Assembly (NCBI RefSeq): GCF_018309085.1
Contig: NZ_CP070502.1
Coordinates: 372,001-436,000, forward strand
Length of the DNA: 64,000 nucleotides
DNA from: Sporosarcina sp. Marseille-Q4063
GTDB lineage: Bacteria; Bacillota; Bacilli; Bacillales_A; Planococcaceae
Reading direction: 5' to 3'
In this document: piece by piece, positions 27,167 to 35,300 of the stretch
Layout of the letters: each line of letters begins with the position of its first letter
How positions within the stretch are numbered: the stretch's first letter is position 1
Notes under the pieces: generated by a model
Seen by the model: the letters and a program-made list of their open reading frames with translations, nothing else
What the model was told of the DNA's origin: nothing
The model's database searches: none
Position numbers and translations under genes: made by a program

Positions 27167-28108
27167 TTAAACTGCAATGGGCGCTTTTATTCTCGGATGC
27201 GGATCATAATTCTCAATTTCAATATCTGTTGTTTCCAATTCGAATATCGTTTTATCTTTTGCATTTATTTTTAATGTTGGAAGTTCTCTCGGATTGCGTG
27301 AAAGTTGTTCTTTAACTTGTTCAATATGATTCGAATAAATATGAGCATCGCCAAGCGTGTGTATAAATTCTCCAACACCAAGTCCGCATTCTTTTGCAAT
27401 TAAATGAACGAGTAATGCATAGGAAGCAATATTGAACGGCACACCTAAGAAGATATCTGCACTGCGTTGATATAATTGGCAAGAAAGTTTACCATCAGAA
27501 ACATAAAATTGGAAAAGTGCATGACAAGGCGGCAAAGCCATGTCTTCTACTTCAGATGGGTTCCAAGCAGTCACTATATGACGTCGTGAATCCGGATTGT
27601 TTTTTAATCCTTCAATTAGATTCGCGATTTGATCGATTGAACCCTCTCCTGTTGACCAAGAACGCCATTGTTTCCCGTAAACCGGCCCAAGATCACCGTA
27701 TTTTTCCGCGAATTCAACATCTTCTGTAACACGCTTTTTAAATGCATTCATTTCTTCTTTATAAACTTCTGCGAACTCGGGATCCTTTGTTGCCCTAAGT
27801 CCGAAATCTGTCATATCCGGTCCTTTATACTCTTCACTTTTTACCCATTGTTCAAACGCCCACTCATCCCAAATTGGATTCTTTTCATTAATAAGCGTTC
27901 GGACATTTGTATCTCCTTTTAAAAACCATAATAATTCCGAAGTGATTAATCGGAACGCAGTTCTTTTAGTCGTCAATAGCGGAAATCCTTCGTTCAAATC
28001 GAACCTCATTTGATAGCCAAAAGTGCTATAAGTACCTGTACCTGTACGATCTTCTTTTTTTGTTCCATTCGTCAATACATATTCACAAAGCTCTAAATAT
28101 TGTCTCAT
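27167..28108 (-). CDS. thyA: thymidylate synthase (long ThyA type)
   Basis: This enzyme makes dTMP from dUMP and methylene-tetrahydrofolate. The 313-aa protein is of the longer form seen in Lactobacillus and Staphylococcus, with an insert around residues 90-140. It shows the catalytic Cys in [11 protein letters not shown], the phosphate Arg pair DSRRHIV, and [20 protein letters not shown] split across the dUMP site. The ATG at 28108 follows AGGA by 6 bases. Only about 20-25 bases separate it from the presumed right end of a TnpB element, so its original promoter may have been displaced. Confidence 0.96.
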   Translation of the reverse strand: MRQYLELCEYVLTNGTKKEDRTGTGTYSTFGYQMRFDLNEGFPLLTTKRTAFRLITSELLWFLKGDTNVRTLINEKNPIWDEWAFEQWVKSEEYKGPDMTDFGLRATKDPEFAEVYKEEMNAFKKRVTEDVEFAEKYGDLGPVYGKQWRSWSTGEGSIDQIANLIEGLKNNPDSRRHIVTAWNPSEVEDMALPPCHALFQFYVSDGKLSCQLYQRSADIFLGVPFNIASYALLVHLIAKECGLGVGEFIHTLGDAHIYSNHIEQVKEQLSRNPRELPTLKINAKDKTIFELETTDIEIENYDPHPRIKAPIAV

Positions 28109-28129
28109 GTTGCATCCTGCTACTAAAAA

Positions 28130-28290
28130 CATAGATAAACGTGTAAGTTTCTCTACGCTAGACGCTTTCCTGCTTCCTCGTACCCCGACTTGCCACTTAC
28201 TTGCTACTACGGTTGGTTTAGCACTCCACAGGCGTAAATTCGGATGTAGCCCACCCTATCAACACGCGGTTATCATTCTGTTATAACCGT
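28130..28290 (-). ncRNA. putative TnpB guide RNA (omega RNA / right-end RNA)
   Basis: IS200/IS605-type elements encode a guide RNA that overlaps the tnpB 3' end and runs through the right end, with the guide lying just outside the element. Here about 160 non-coding bases follow tnpB. They are GC-richer than the surroundings and begin with the stem CGGTTAT/ATAACCG across the tnpB stop codon. Ends are approximate: the right end should lie near 28130, and the guide would be the first bases of the thyA leader. Confidence 0.5.
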
Positions 28291-29430
28291 GTATTCTTTC
28301 GTATATTTTAGATTTAAACTGGCATTGAAATCCCGATTCATTTCTAAACCGCAATTTTCACAAGTGAAAATACGATCAGCGAGTGATAAGGACACATTCT
28401 TATTGTTACAGCCCGAACAATTTTTAGAAGATGGGTACCATCTGTCAACAAGACGAACCTTGATCCCAATTTCTAAGCATTTTGCGACTAGCAATTCTCT
28501 GAATTGCTTAAAGTTTTGCTTTGCAATTGTTCTGGCAAGATGGCGATTTCCCATCATGCCTTTGACGTTCAAATCTTCGATTGCGATATAGGCTGGTTTG
28601 GTTTTCACCAACACACTTACAACATATCGAATATATTCTTTGCGGATATTGGCTAGTCTAGCGTGCAGTATTTGAACAACCAATAGTTGTTTTTGCCTGT
28701 TTTTAGCGCAGAATTCACCTTCCTTTCGATTTTTATTTTGATTATAACTTCTACTTAATTTACGTTGATGTCTCTTCAATTGTTTTTCCAACTTAATAAT
28801 TCGTACTTGCTTGTTAATATTTTCAAATACAAGATGATTACTGCAAACCGCGAACTCTTTCAGGCCAAGGTCTACGCCGATTCCGTCAGTTACGTTTTCG
28901 TATTTCGCATTCCGTTTTTCAACGTCACATAAAACAGAGATAAAATACCGCCCCGCCTTTTGTGACAATGTACAATTTATCACAATTGCATTCGTTGGAA
29001 TATAACCAAATTCCTTTAAACGTAACCATCCAAAGGTCGGAATTTTAACTCGATGACGTTCAACCGTGAGGTCTGAAGCATTATTTTTCGGAAAATATGC
29101 TTTGACATCTTGCTTGCTCTTCTTTTTGAAACGAGGAAACTTTGCCAACCCATTAAAAAAGTTTTTATAGGCACTATCACCGTTCATAATGGCTTGTTTT
29201 ACTGCTTTACTGGAAACATCTTTAATCCATTGGTCGGTTTGTTTCGTATGAACATTATTCAACCATTTTGAAAAGGCAAACCCGGATAAATGCTTTTTTG
29301 TTTCTTTGTAGTGGTTTTGAGCAGTCACCAGATAGAGGTTATAGACATATCGACAGACTCCGATGGTTTGGTTCGCTTTTTGTTGTTGATCTTGAGTGAG
29401 GAGAACTTCAGTTTTAAAGGTTCTTTTCAA
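28273..29430 (-). CDS. tnpB: TnpB, RNA-guided DNA endonuclease of an IS200/IS605 element
   Basis: The 385-aa protein has an N-terminal helix-turn-helix/WED-like region and an OrfB central domain. The RuvC catalytic triad is intact: Asp in GVDLGLKEF (near 186), Glu in AIEDLNV (near 283) and Asp in MNRDFNASLNL (near 366). A zinc ribbon CSGC...CENC lies just before the last Asp. It should be an active nuclease guided by right-end RNA. TTG at 29430 is preferred because GGAGG lies 9 bases upstream; the ATG at 29448 has no ribosome site. Confidence 0.93.
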   Translation of the reverse strand: MKRTFKTEVLLTQDQQQKANQTIGVCRYVYNLYLVTAQNHYKETKKHLSGFAFSKWLNNVHTKQTDQWIKDVSSKAVKQAIMNGDSAYKNFFNGLAKFPRFKKKSKQDVKAYFPKNNASDLTVERHRVKIPTFGWLRLKEFGYIPTNAIVINCTLSQKAGRYFISVLCDVEKRNAKYENVTDGIGVDLGLKEFAVCSNHLVFENINKQVRIIKLEKQLKRHQRKLSRSYNQNKNRKEGEFCAKNRQKQLLVVQILHARLANIRKEYIRYVVSVLVKTKPAYIAIEDLNVKGMMGNRHLARTIAKQNFKQFRELLVAKCLEIGIKVRLVDRWYPSSKNCSGCNNKNVSLSLADRIFTCENCGLEMNRDFNASLNLKYTKEYTVITE

Positions 29431-29682
29431 AACATGTATCCTCCTCATTTTTTATTTTTACTCAACCCATCAATACAGCAGCTAAAGACGTGAATAATAA
29501 TCAAAACCAAATCTTTAAAAACTTTCGTTGCGGGGACTACATTTCGATAACCACAACAAGTAGTTTTACCAATTTTTCACTAAAAATGAATCAAAACAAT
29601 CTCAAAACTGACAATGCAAATATGATTATCAACTAACTTCTAACAGTCAAACATAGTATACCAATAACAGCAGTTAGACACC

Positions 29683-29732
29683 AAAAAAACACACCGCTTA
29701 AACGGTTTATGATAACCATTTTGGCGGCGTGT
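29683..29732 (-). terminator. terminator of ypjP
   Basis: A 9-bp stem of the ACACGCCGC/GCGGTGTGT type has the ypjP stop codon in its large loop and is followed by T residues on the minus strand. It insulates ypjP from the tnpB element. Confidence 0.7.
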
Positions 29733-30282
29733 CTTTTGACCAGTAAATATCTCCAATTGTGTAATGTGAATTAAATCCATCCTCAACAACATGGTAATGG
29801 AAATTAAAGTAGTAACCATCTTGCGGGCGCTTATCCGTTCTTACGTGAAAACGAATGAGATCTTTTTGACTATCTTTGTCGTACACGTGAAAAATCTTCT
29901 CGGAGTAATTCCCTCCAGGTCTTTCGCTAATCGAAAGTCTTCGGTGTTCATTTTCCGTGTTTACTGTCATTCGAATCGCTTCATCAATTTTCGGGAAAAT
30001 GACTTGATCAAATTCATCTGAAATGACTGGTCCGATTTTTGTGCCAAACTTTTCATAAGCTAGTGTCTTTGCAGAATCAATGAAAGATTCTTCTATTGAT
30101 TCAACAACTTGGGTAGGCGGTTCTGCCAAGGCGATTCGATAATCAGAATCATTGGATGGTCCTTCTTCATGTTTTGAATCACTTTTTTCTTGAAAGTTAC
30201 TCCAAATATCATGAGCTGGTGTAATTACACCGAATGTAAGAAGAGCAACGGCGATTATAAGTGATTTTTGCAACCATTTCAT
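29707..30282 (-). CDS. ypjP: YpjP family protein
   Basis: The 191-aa protein has an N-terminal signal or anchor (about residues 3-22) and a conserved C-terminal domain with FHVYDKDSQKDLIRFHVRTD and HYTIGDIYWSKDTPP. It matches YpjP of Bacillus, whose gene lies next to thymidylate synthase there too. The function is unknown and the location is probably extracytoplasmic. ATG at 30282 has AGGTG 9 bases upstream; GTG at 30294 is the alternative. The synteny shows that the tnpB element was inserted between ypjP and thyA. Confidence 0.82.
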   Translation of the reverse strand: MKWLQKSLIIAVALLTFGVITPAHDIWSNFQEKSDSKHEEGPSNDSDYRIALAEPPTQVVESIEESFIDSAKTLAYEKFGTKIGPVISDEFDQVIFPKIDEAIRMTVNTENEHRRLSISERPGGNYSEKIFHVYDKDSQKDLIRFHVRTDKRPQDGYYFNFHYHVVEDGFNSHYTIGDIYWSKDTPPKWLS

Positions 30283-30432
30283 CAACGTTTTCACCTACAA
30301 TTGTGTCGATTTTTTAATTCTCATCCATAAGAATAGACGAAACAATATTGTAAAGGTTTCTTCTTTCTCTCTTTCATTGTACAATAGAACTAGAGAAATG
30401 TAAGCCCTTTTTTTGAAGGAGGTTTTTTACTG

Positions 30433-30510
30433 ATGAATGTTGAGCTACTTATGGGAATCGGAATGCTCGGATTAGTGATTTATCTGAGCTCCCTAAATTT
30501 CACGCATTAA
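30433..30510 (+). CDS. 25-residue hydrophobic peptide (small ORF)
   Basis: The reading frame codes for 25 residues beginning MNVELLMGIGML and ending SLNFTH, enough for a single membrane helix. A strong AAGGAGG lies 10 bases before ATG. Transcription could start from a TACAAT element at 30380-30385 in the gap shared with the divergent ypjP. The stop codon is the first base triplet of the structured repeat that follows. I do not recognise a family, and coding status is inferred from the ribosome site and hydrophobicity alone. Confidence 0.5.
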   Translation: MNVELLMGIGMLGLVIYLSSLNFTH

Positions 30511-30657
30511 AAACAAAAGCGTAAGGCGCCGTTTAGCCCCGACAGGCATAAGCAATCAGGCGACGTGGCGTACTTTGCTGGGGAAGAATGCAGTTCAATT
30601 CTTCCTTTATAGCCTGATTGCTTATGACCCGAGGGGCTGGCGCCTGGAGCTAGACGT
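30508..30657. repeat. structured dispersed repeat, copy 1
   Basis: This is an imperfect palindrome of about 150 bases. The outer arms carry GGCGCC and AGCCCC, answered by GGGGCT and GGCGCC. The inner 15-bp stem 30547-30561/30612-30626 is perfect. A central hairpin at 30582-30605 has an 8-base loop ending AGTTCA. A second copy lies at 55956-56105. The copies agree through TAAAAACAAAAGCG, so the repeat itself appears to supply the stop codon of the upstream frame. Confidence 0.9.
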
Positions 30658-30706
30658 AAAAAAATGTCCCGCTATGCAATTAATTGGCATAGCGGGACAT
30701 TTTTTA
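30658..30706. terminator. terminator of ypiP, bidirectional
   Basis: A 14-bp stem ATGTCCCGCTATGC with its complement, flanked by A6 and T6, overlaps the ypiP stop codon. Confidence 0.9.
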
Positions 30707-31486
30707 ATTTTTTGTATGAAACCCAAAATGAAACTTCGTGTTTAATCGAATTTGCGTGTTTAAATTAAACTGTTCAAATACTTGTGACTGATAATGGTCT
30801 TTTACAACAACACGGCGTTTGCAAACACGTTCCGCCTCCCGCATCCATTCATCGGTCAGCATCCCTTGCAACCCGACTTGACGTAATGGCGCGAAATTCG
30901 TCGATTCATTAATCGGCGAGCTGAACATGGGATCTATATAGATGACATCCCAACTTTCATCCGGTTGACTTTGTAAAAAAGTAACTGCGTCCTGTGAAAT
31001 TACTTGAATACGCCTCATCGCATTTGTTAATTCTTCAGAGCCAAGTGTATATGAACGCAATCCTTCCGATGTAATAAAAGCAATATCAACATCACCTTCA
31101 ACGCCAAGAACTTTGCCGCCCTCTTTTGTGATGAAAGATGCGAGAATGCTGTCCGATGCCAGACCAAGCGTACAATCCAAAAAAGAATCGCCAGGCTGTA
31201 ATTGTGTCGCCTCAATAAATGGATCCTTTTCGCCATTCATCAAACGTTTCAGCCGAAACGCAGCGGTATCCGGATGAAAGAAAAACGGCTTGTCCATTCC
31301 GATCCGATATAACTCATATCGATTGGCGCTAGCCACGAGTACGGCACTGTCATATTCCTCTTGCATGCGTGTAATCGAACGTTTAGCACGATCCACGAAT
31401 TTATAGCCCAATGAATCTACCGCAAGAGAAGCATTCGTAAATGATTTCTCATTGGGTCTTCCGTTTGTCGTTATGATGGTTTTCAT
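30704..31486 (-). CDS. ypiP: class I SAM-dependent methyltransferase, YpiP-like
   Basis: The 260-aa protein has a Rossmann methyltransferase core with LDCTLGLASDS as motif I and VLGVEGD as motif II. The catalytic-type motif DVIYIDPMF follows, placing it in the RsmJ/YhiQ-related group that modifies nucleic acid. The substrate is not known. Its start overlaps the brxA stop by 4 bases, the same pairing as in B. subtilis. A strong terminator follows. Confidence 0.85.
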   Translation of the reverse strand: MKTIITTNGRPNEKSFTNASLAVDSLGYKFVDRAKRSITRMQEEYDSAVLVASANRYELYRIGMDKPFFFHPDTAAFRLKRLMNGEKDPFIEATQLQPGDSFLDCTLGLASDSILASFITKEGGKVLGVEGDVDIAFITSEGLRSYTLGSEELTNAMRRIQVISQDAVTFLQSQPDESWDVIYIDPMFSSPINESTNFAPLRQVGLQGMLTDEWMREAERVCKRRVVVKDHYQSQVFEQFNLNTQIRLNTKFHFGFHTKN

Positions 31487-31920
31487 TGAACAATGAATTG
31501 TTCAAGCACTTCTGTTAGTTGAGTTTTAATGGTTTCCATTTGCGAGATTTCAATTTGCTCTCTCGGAATAAAATACGCGAGTGCGCCGTCTTTCCACAGC
31601 GCAATTGAAGGTGAACTTGGTGGAACTTCAGGAAAATATTCTCTCATCTTTTCGGTAGCTTCCCTATCTTGTCCTGCAAACACTGTGAATAAGTGATCGG
31701 GTTTGAATTGCACCTCGTTTAATGCTTCCCTGACTGCTGGACGAGCTTGTCCTGCTGCACAACCACAGATGGAGTTTACGACAATTAAAGCTGTCCCTTC
31801 TAGGTTGCCCATTGTTTCTTGAACATCTTCCTCCGTCGTCAATTCTTTAAAACCAACTTGCACCAAGTCTTCTCTCATCTGTTTATAAATGCTTTGCATA
31901 TGTTGATCGTACGCGTTCAT
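31483..31920 (-). CDS. brxA: bacilliredoxin BrxA/BrxB family
   Basis: The 145-aa thioredoxin-fold protein has the characteristic CGC active site in NSICGCAAGQARPA. Bacilliredoxins remove bacillithiol from S-bacillithiolated proteins after oxidative stress in the cytoplasm. GGAGGGGG precedes ATG. It forms an overlapping pair with ypiP. The window also has msrAB and catalase but no bacillithiol synthesis genes. Confidence 0.95.
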   Translation of the reverse strand: MNAYDQHMQSIYKQMREDLVQVGFKELTTEEDVQETMGNLEGTALIVVNSICGCAAGQARPAVREALNEVQFKPDHLFTVFAGQDREATEKMREYFPEVPPSSPSIALWKDGALAYFIPREQIEISQMETIKTQLTEVLEQFIVQ

Positions 31921-32007
31921 GTTTATGTCCCCCTCCGTTTATATTCATTCGATAAATAAAATCCACATTTCACATTTCATTCTACCTCGTAAAGAAAGTT
32001 TTTTCAT

Positions 32008-32847
32008 TCATATGCGTTTACAGACTTGCTTTTTTTGTACGTTTATCTTTTTCTGGCCGTTATTTACTGCTTCCTCAACTTTAGCTTGTGTCAGTGGACC
32101 AACATAACCGTCTACGGCTAGTCCATTTTCTTTTTGAAAGGCTTTAACTGCCGCTAATACGGCTGGCCCAAAACTATTATCGACAACAAGCTTATTTCCG
32201 AGCTTGTTCAGGTCTTTCTGTAAGGTTCCGATAGCAGGGCCAATATCTCCGTATTTATAAACCTTCCTATCAGATGAACCGCCTTCTTGTAATTTAAATT
32301 TATAAAAAATTGCGAGCCCTTCTGCAATGGCTTCCCCTTGTTCTTTTAATTTCTGATTATCAAGTAATACTTTTATATCGGTTGTTGAATCCATGAATCC
32401 GCCTTCTACAAGAATCGCTGGCATTTTTGATTCACGAAGCATATGCAAGTTTAACATTTTTTTACCCCGATCACGCAACCCCATTGTTTTTACCACAAGC
32501 GGGTGAACAAGAGCGGCCATGTCCTGCGAGTTTTGACTTGCTCCAGGCAAAGTGTATGTTTCAACCCCTCCATGCGGACCCCATGCGCCTAAATATGCAT
32601 TGTGATGTATCGAAACAAGTACATCTGCATTCCACGCATTGGCCCGGTCGGTTCGTGTCTTTAGCAGAACGTCGACGGCTCCGGTTGGATCATCCAAACG
32701 GAGGAGTTGAACATTTTGAAAGGTGTTAAGTCTGCTGATCGCGGCAAGCGCCACTTTATTATTGAACGTCCATTCACGTTCTCCAGAAGGGGCGCGCTTT
32801 CCAGGGGTATTCAATCCATGACCTGCATCAATTGCGATTTTTATCAA
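32008..32847 (-). CDS. N-acetylmuramoyl-L-alanine amidase with peptidoglycan-binding domain
   Basis: This zinc amidase cleaves the MurNAc-L-Ala bond. The 279-aa protein has an Amidase_3 domain (residues 1-190) with ligands His 10 (DAGHG), a Glu in GEREW and His 81 (SIHHNA), and the catalytic Glu 148 in LVEGGFMD. A C-terminal PG-binding domain (YGDIGPAIGTLQKDL) follows. It lacks a signal peptide, like CwlC, which lyses the mother cell, or phage endolysins. TTG at 32847 is preferred over ATG at 32856, since GGAG abuts that ATG and the resulting MIKIAIDAGHG matches the neighbouring paralog. Confidence 0.92.
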   Translation of the reverse strand: MIKIAIDAGHGLNTPGKRAPSGEREWTFNNKVALAAISRLNTFQNVQLLRLDDPTGAVDVLLKTRTDRANAWNADVLVSIHHNAYLGAWGPHGGVETYTLPGASQNSQDMAALVHPLVVKTMGLRDRGKKMLNLHMLRESKMPAILVEGGFMDSTTDIKVLLDNQKLKEQGEAIAEGLAIFYKFKLQEGGSSDRKVYKYGDIGPAIGTLQKDLNKLGNKLVVDNSFGPAVLAAVKAFQKENGLAVDGYVGPLTQAKVEEAVNNGQKKINVQKKQVCKRI

Positions 32848-32946
32848 ATTCCTCATCTCCTATATTATTTGGAGCACCCTTTTTCAAGTACTCTTTACAA
32901 TATATGTAGGTTTTTTCCACTGAATAGTGGACTAGAGACGTGATGT

Positions 32947-33642
32947 TTAACTAATCAACCATCGATGGAGGACAACATATAATAAACCAATTGCATCAGA
33001 GTCAGTTAGGGTGCCGTCGTGAATATCTTTCAACCATTTTTCTGGGATGATTCCTTTCCTATTTGATTCAAGATGTCGCAATATCGTTGTTGCGGCTGAA
33101 ACAAGTTCTGTAGAAGCCGTTTTTTGCGGATCAACTTTAGTTTTCCATTGGCTAGGTAACAGATTTATATATGCAGCAAGTCCTTCAGCAATCGCCTCAC
33201 CTTCTGCCTTCAAATAGTTTTGATTGCATAATTTTATTATGTCAACTATCGAACTCGAAAATCCCGCACCTGTAAATATTGCAGGAAACTCTGTATCACG
33301 GAATACGTGAAAACTTGTTTGTTTTAAGCCCCCCTCCCTATCCGCCATAGCCTTCACAATTCTAGGAGTAAAAGCGGTGGTGATATCTTTCGGTTTCAAA
33401 TTTGCTCCGTGATGAATCGATACATATACATCAGCATTCCATTCATTTGCTCTCTTGGCGCGTTCCTTCAATGAAACTACAGTTTTACCGGATGGGTCAT
33501 CAACACGTAATATTTCAACATCTTTATAAGTTTTTAATTTCCCGATTGTCGCTTGAACGACCATATTATTACAATTCCACTCTTCATCATTTTCAGATGT
33601 GCACTTCAAACCATGGACCGCGTCAATCACAATTTTAATCAT
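32947..33642 (-). CDS. amidase-like protein with lost catalytic Glu (pseudoenzyme)
   Basis: The 231-aa protein is a paralog of the next gene downstream (MIKIVIDAVHG, RVDDPSGKTVVSLKERAKRANEWNAD). It keeps the metal ligands His 10, the Glu of DEEW and SIHHGA, but the catalytic Glu motif VEGGF is replaced by FTGAGF (Gly 125). The stretch between residues 80 and 95 is also shortened. The C-terminus has a helical tail instead of the PG-binding domain. It may bind wall fragments without cutting, regulate its neighbour, or be decaying. ATG is clear; no signal peptide is seen. Confidence 0.8.
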   Translation of the reverse strand: MIKIVIDAVHGLKCTSENDEEWNCNNMVVQATIGKLKTYKDVEILRVDDPSGKTVVSLKERAKRANEWNADVYVSIHHGANLKPKDITTAFTPRIVKAMADREGGLKQTSFHVFRDTEFPAIFTGAGFSSSIVDIIKLCNQNYLKAEGEAIAEGLAAYINLLPSQWKTKVDPQKTASTELVSAATTILRHLESNRKGIIPEKWLKDIHDGTLTDSDAIGLLYVVLHRWLIS

Positions 33643-33767
33643 AAAAAAACTCCTTTACGCGAATGAAAATTATAAAATCTTCAATCACTTTTATATCTAT
33701 CTTATTCATATAACTTGAACTTAAAAAGGCAGTAGTCCCTTTACGTCGAATTATATTTTTTATGAAC

Positions 33768-33814
33768 ATAAAAACTGTTATCTAATTGAATTAAAATCAA
33801 TAGATAACAGTTTT
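33768..33814 (-). terminator. terminator of the ehu operon
   Basis: A 14-bp A/T-rich perfect stem AAAACTGTTATCTA and its complement closes a 16-base loop. It begins 8 bases after the ATPase stop and runs into T residues. Confidence 0.75.
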
Positions 33815-33822
33815 CATTCAGT

Positions 33823-34599
33823 TTATTTAGAAGATGTAAAACGGCTTAAAAACTCCTTTAGTCGATCACTCTCGGGATTTCCAATAATTTCAGTTGGTGT
33901 TCCCTCCGCTTCTATTACACCTTCATTTAAAAATAATACCCGATCGGCTATATCTAACGCAAAATCCATTTCATGTGTCACAAGGACCATCGCCATATCG
34001 CCGTCCTCGGCTAGATCCCGGATGACTTCAAGAACTTCACCTACCAATTCGGGGTCAAGTGCAGAGGTTACTTCGTCAAAAAGCATGATTTTGGGTTGCA
34101 TAACCAATGCCCTAGCCATGGCAACTCGCTGCTTTTGTCCACCAGATAACTGACTGGGATAAAGGTCTACTTTATTGCCTAGGCCTACTTTTTCCAACAT
34201 TTCTAACGATTTCTTTTTAGCTGATTCTTTACCTTCCTTTTTCACATGAATTGGAGCCGTCATGCAATTCTCCAAAACTGTCATATGAGGAAATAAGTTG
34301 AAGTGTTGAAAGACCATGCCGATGTCGCCGCGAATACTTTGAAGATACTTCTCGTTTGCTGGAACAAGTTCATTATCTTTCTTCATATGCCATAAATTAT
34401 TCCCGTCAACTTCAATCATTCCGGATGTTGGTTGCTCAAGTGTCATTAACATACGAATAATCGTCGTTTTACCAGACCCGCTCGGTCCAATGAGCGCAAC
34501 TTTTTCTGCCGGTGCAATATCTAAATCGATGCCCTTCAGAACTTTAATGTCGCCAAATGATTTGTGTACATTGTGATATTTTGCAATAGGTTTTCCCAT
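33823..34599 (-). CDS. ehuA: amino-acid-type ABC transporter ATPase (EhuA-like)
   Basis: This ATPase of a polar-amino-acid/compatible-solute importer (258 aa) has Walker A GPSGSGKTT, Q-loop FQHFNLF, signature LSGGQKQRVAMARAL and Walker B ILFDEVTSALD with Val in place of the usual Pro. The switch His is in VTHEMDFA. AAGGAG precedes the ATG. It is last in a four-gene operon whose binding protein looks like EhuB, so the substrate may be ectoine or hydroxyectoine, used for osmoprotection or as nutrients. Confidence 0.88.
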   Translation of the reverse strand: MGKPIAKYHNVHKSFGDIKVLKGIDLDIAPAEKVALIGPSGSGKTTIIRMLMTLEQPTSGMIEVDGNNLWHMKKDNELVPANEKYLQSIRGDIGMVFQHFNLFPHMTVLENCMTAPIHVKKEGKESAKKKSLEMLEKVGLGNKVDLYPSQLSGGQKQRVAMARALVMQPKIMLFDEVTSALDPELVGEVLEVIRDLAEDGDMAMVLVTHEMDFALDIADRVLFLNEGVIEAEGTPTEIIGNPESDRLKEFLSRFTSSK

Positions 34600-34613
34600 T
34601 TTCTTTCTCCTTA

Positions 34614-35300
34614 TTATTCTGTGACATGGTTTTTATCAAATCGTCTATTATATTTCACTTCTAACTTTTTTATCAATATTGCAGACGGATAACTTAATAA
34701 CAAGAAAAACAAAGCTACCACTGTTAACGGTTCAACAAATTTGAAATATTGAGAGCCATAATCGTTCGCTAAATGAAGCATAGCCACAACGCCAATTGTT
34801 GAAGCCAATGGAACTTCTTTAAACATAATAATCAAATAGTTTCCTAACATTGGAATTGTTGGCGGGATTGCTTGCGGCAAAATTATTTTCAACCACTTCT
34901 GTTTTGTTGATAAATTTAATGCGGTAGCAGCTTCCCATTGGCCTTCATCTACAGATTCGATACCTGAACGATAAACTTCGGATAAGTAAACACTAAAATG
35001 GATTCCAAGTCCTAATATTGTTGCAGTAAATGGATCCAACGTAACGCCTACAACCGGAATGACAGGCCAAGCAAAATAAATAAAGAATAATTGAACAAGC
35101 GGCGGTGTTGACCGGATAAACTCCGCGACCCATCTGACGACCCAACGAACTGTTTTTGATGGGATTCTGCTCATTAATGTCCAAAAGAATCCGAATATCA
35201 CTGCAAAAAGATAGCAGGCAATTGTTAAACCAAGTGTAATCCACATTCCTTTGAATATTAGTGGAATTACATCAAAAAATACTGTCCAACTCCATGTCAT
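34614..35300 (-). CDS. ehuD: ABC transporter permease (EhuD-like)
   Basis: The 228-aa HisM-type permease has about five membrane helices and the ATPase-coupling loop as EAATALNLSTKQKWLKIILPQAI. It overlaps the preceding permease by 4 bases (ATGA), so the two subunits are made together and should form a heterodimer. A gap of 14 bases leads to the ATPase gene. Confidence 0.87.
   Translation of the reverse strand: MTWSWTVFFDVIPLIFKGMWITLGLTIACYLFAVIFGFFWTLMSRIPSKTVRWVVRWVAEFIRSTPPLVQLFFIYFAWPVIPVVGVTLDPFTATILGLGIHFSVYLSEVYRSGIESVDEGQWEAATALNLSTKQKWLKIILPQAIPPTIPMLGNYLIIMFKEVPLASTIGVVAMLHLANDYGSQYFKFVEPLTVVALFFLLLSYPSAILIKKLEVKYNRRFDKNHVTE

Larger units (their letters stand above)
28130..29500 (-). 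mobile_element. TnpB-only IS200/IS605-type (IS1341-like) element, ends approximate
   Basis: A tnpB gene with flanking non-coding stretches interrupts the Bacillus-type gene order ypjP-thyA-dfrA. No tnpA transposase is present, so it would move only with TnpA supplied in trans. The exact left end (within about 29450-29560) and right end (near 28130) cannot be fixed without related copies, because these elements have no inverted repeats or target duplication. Confidence 0.75.
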
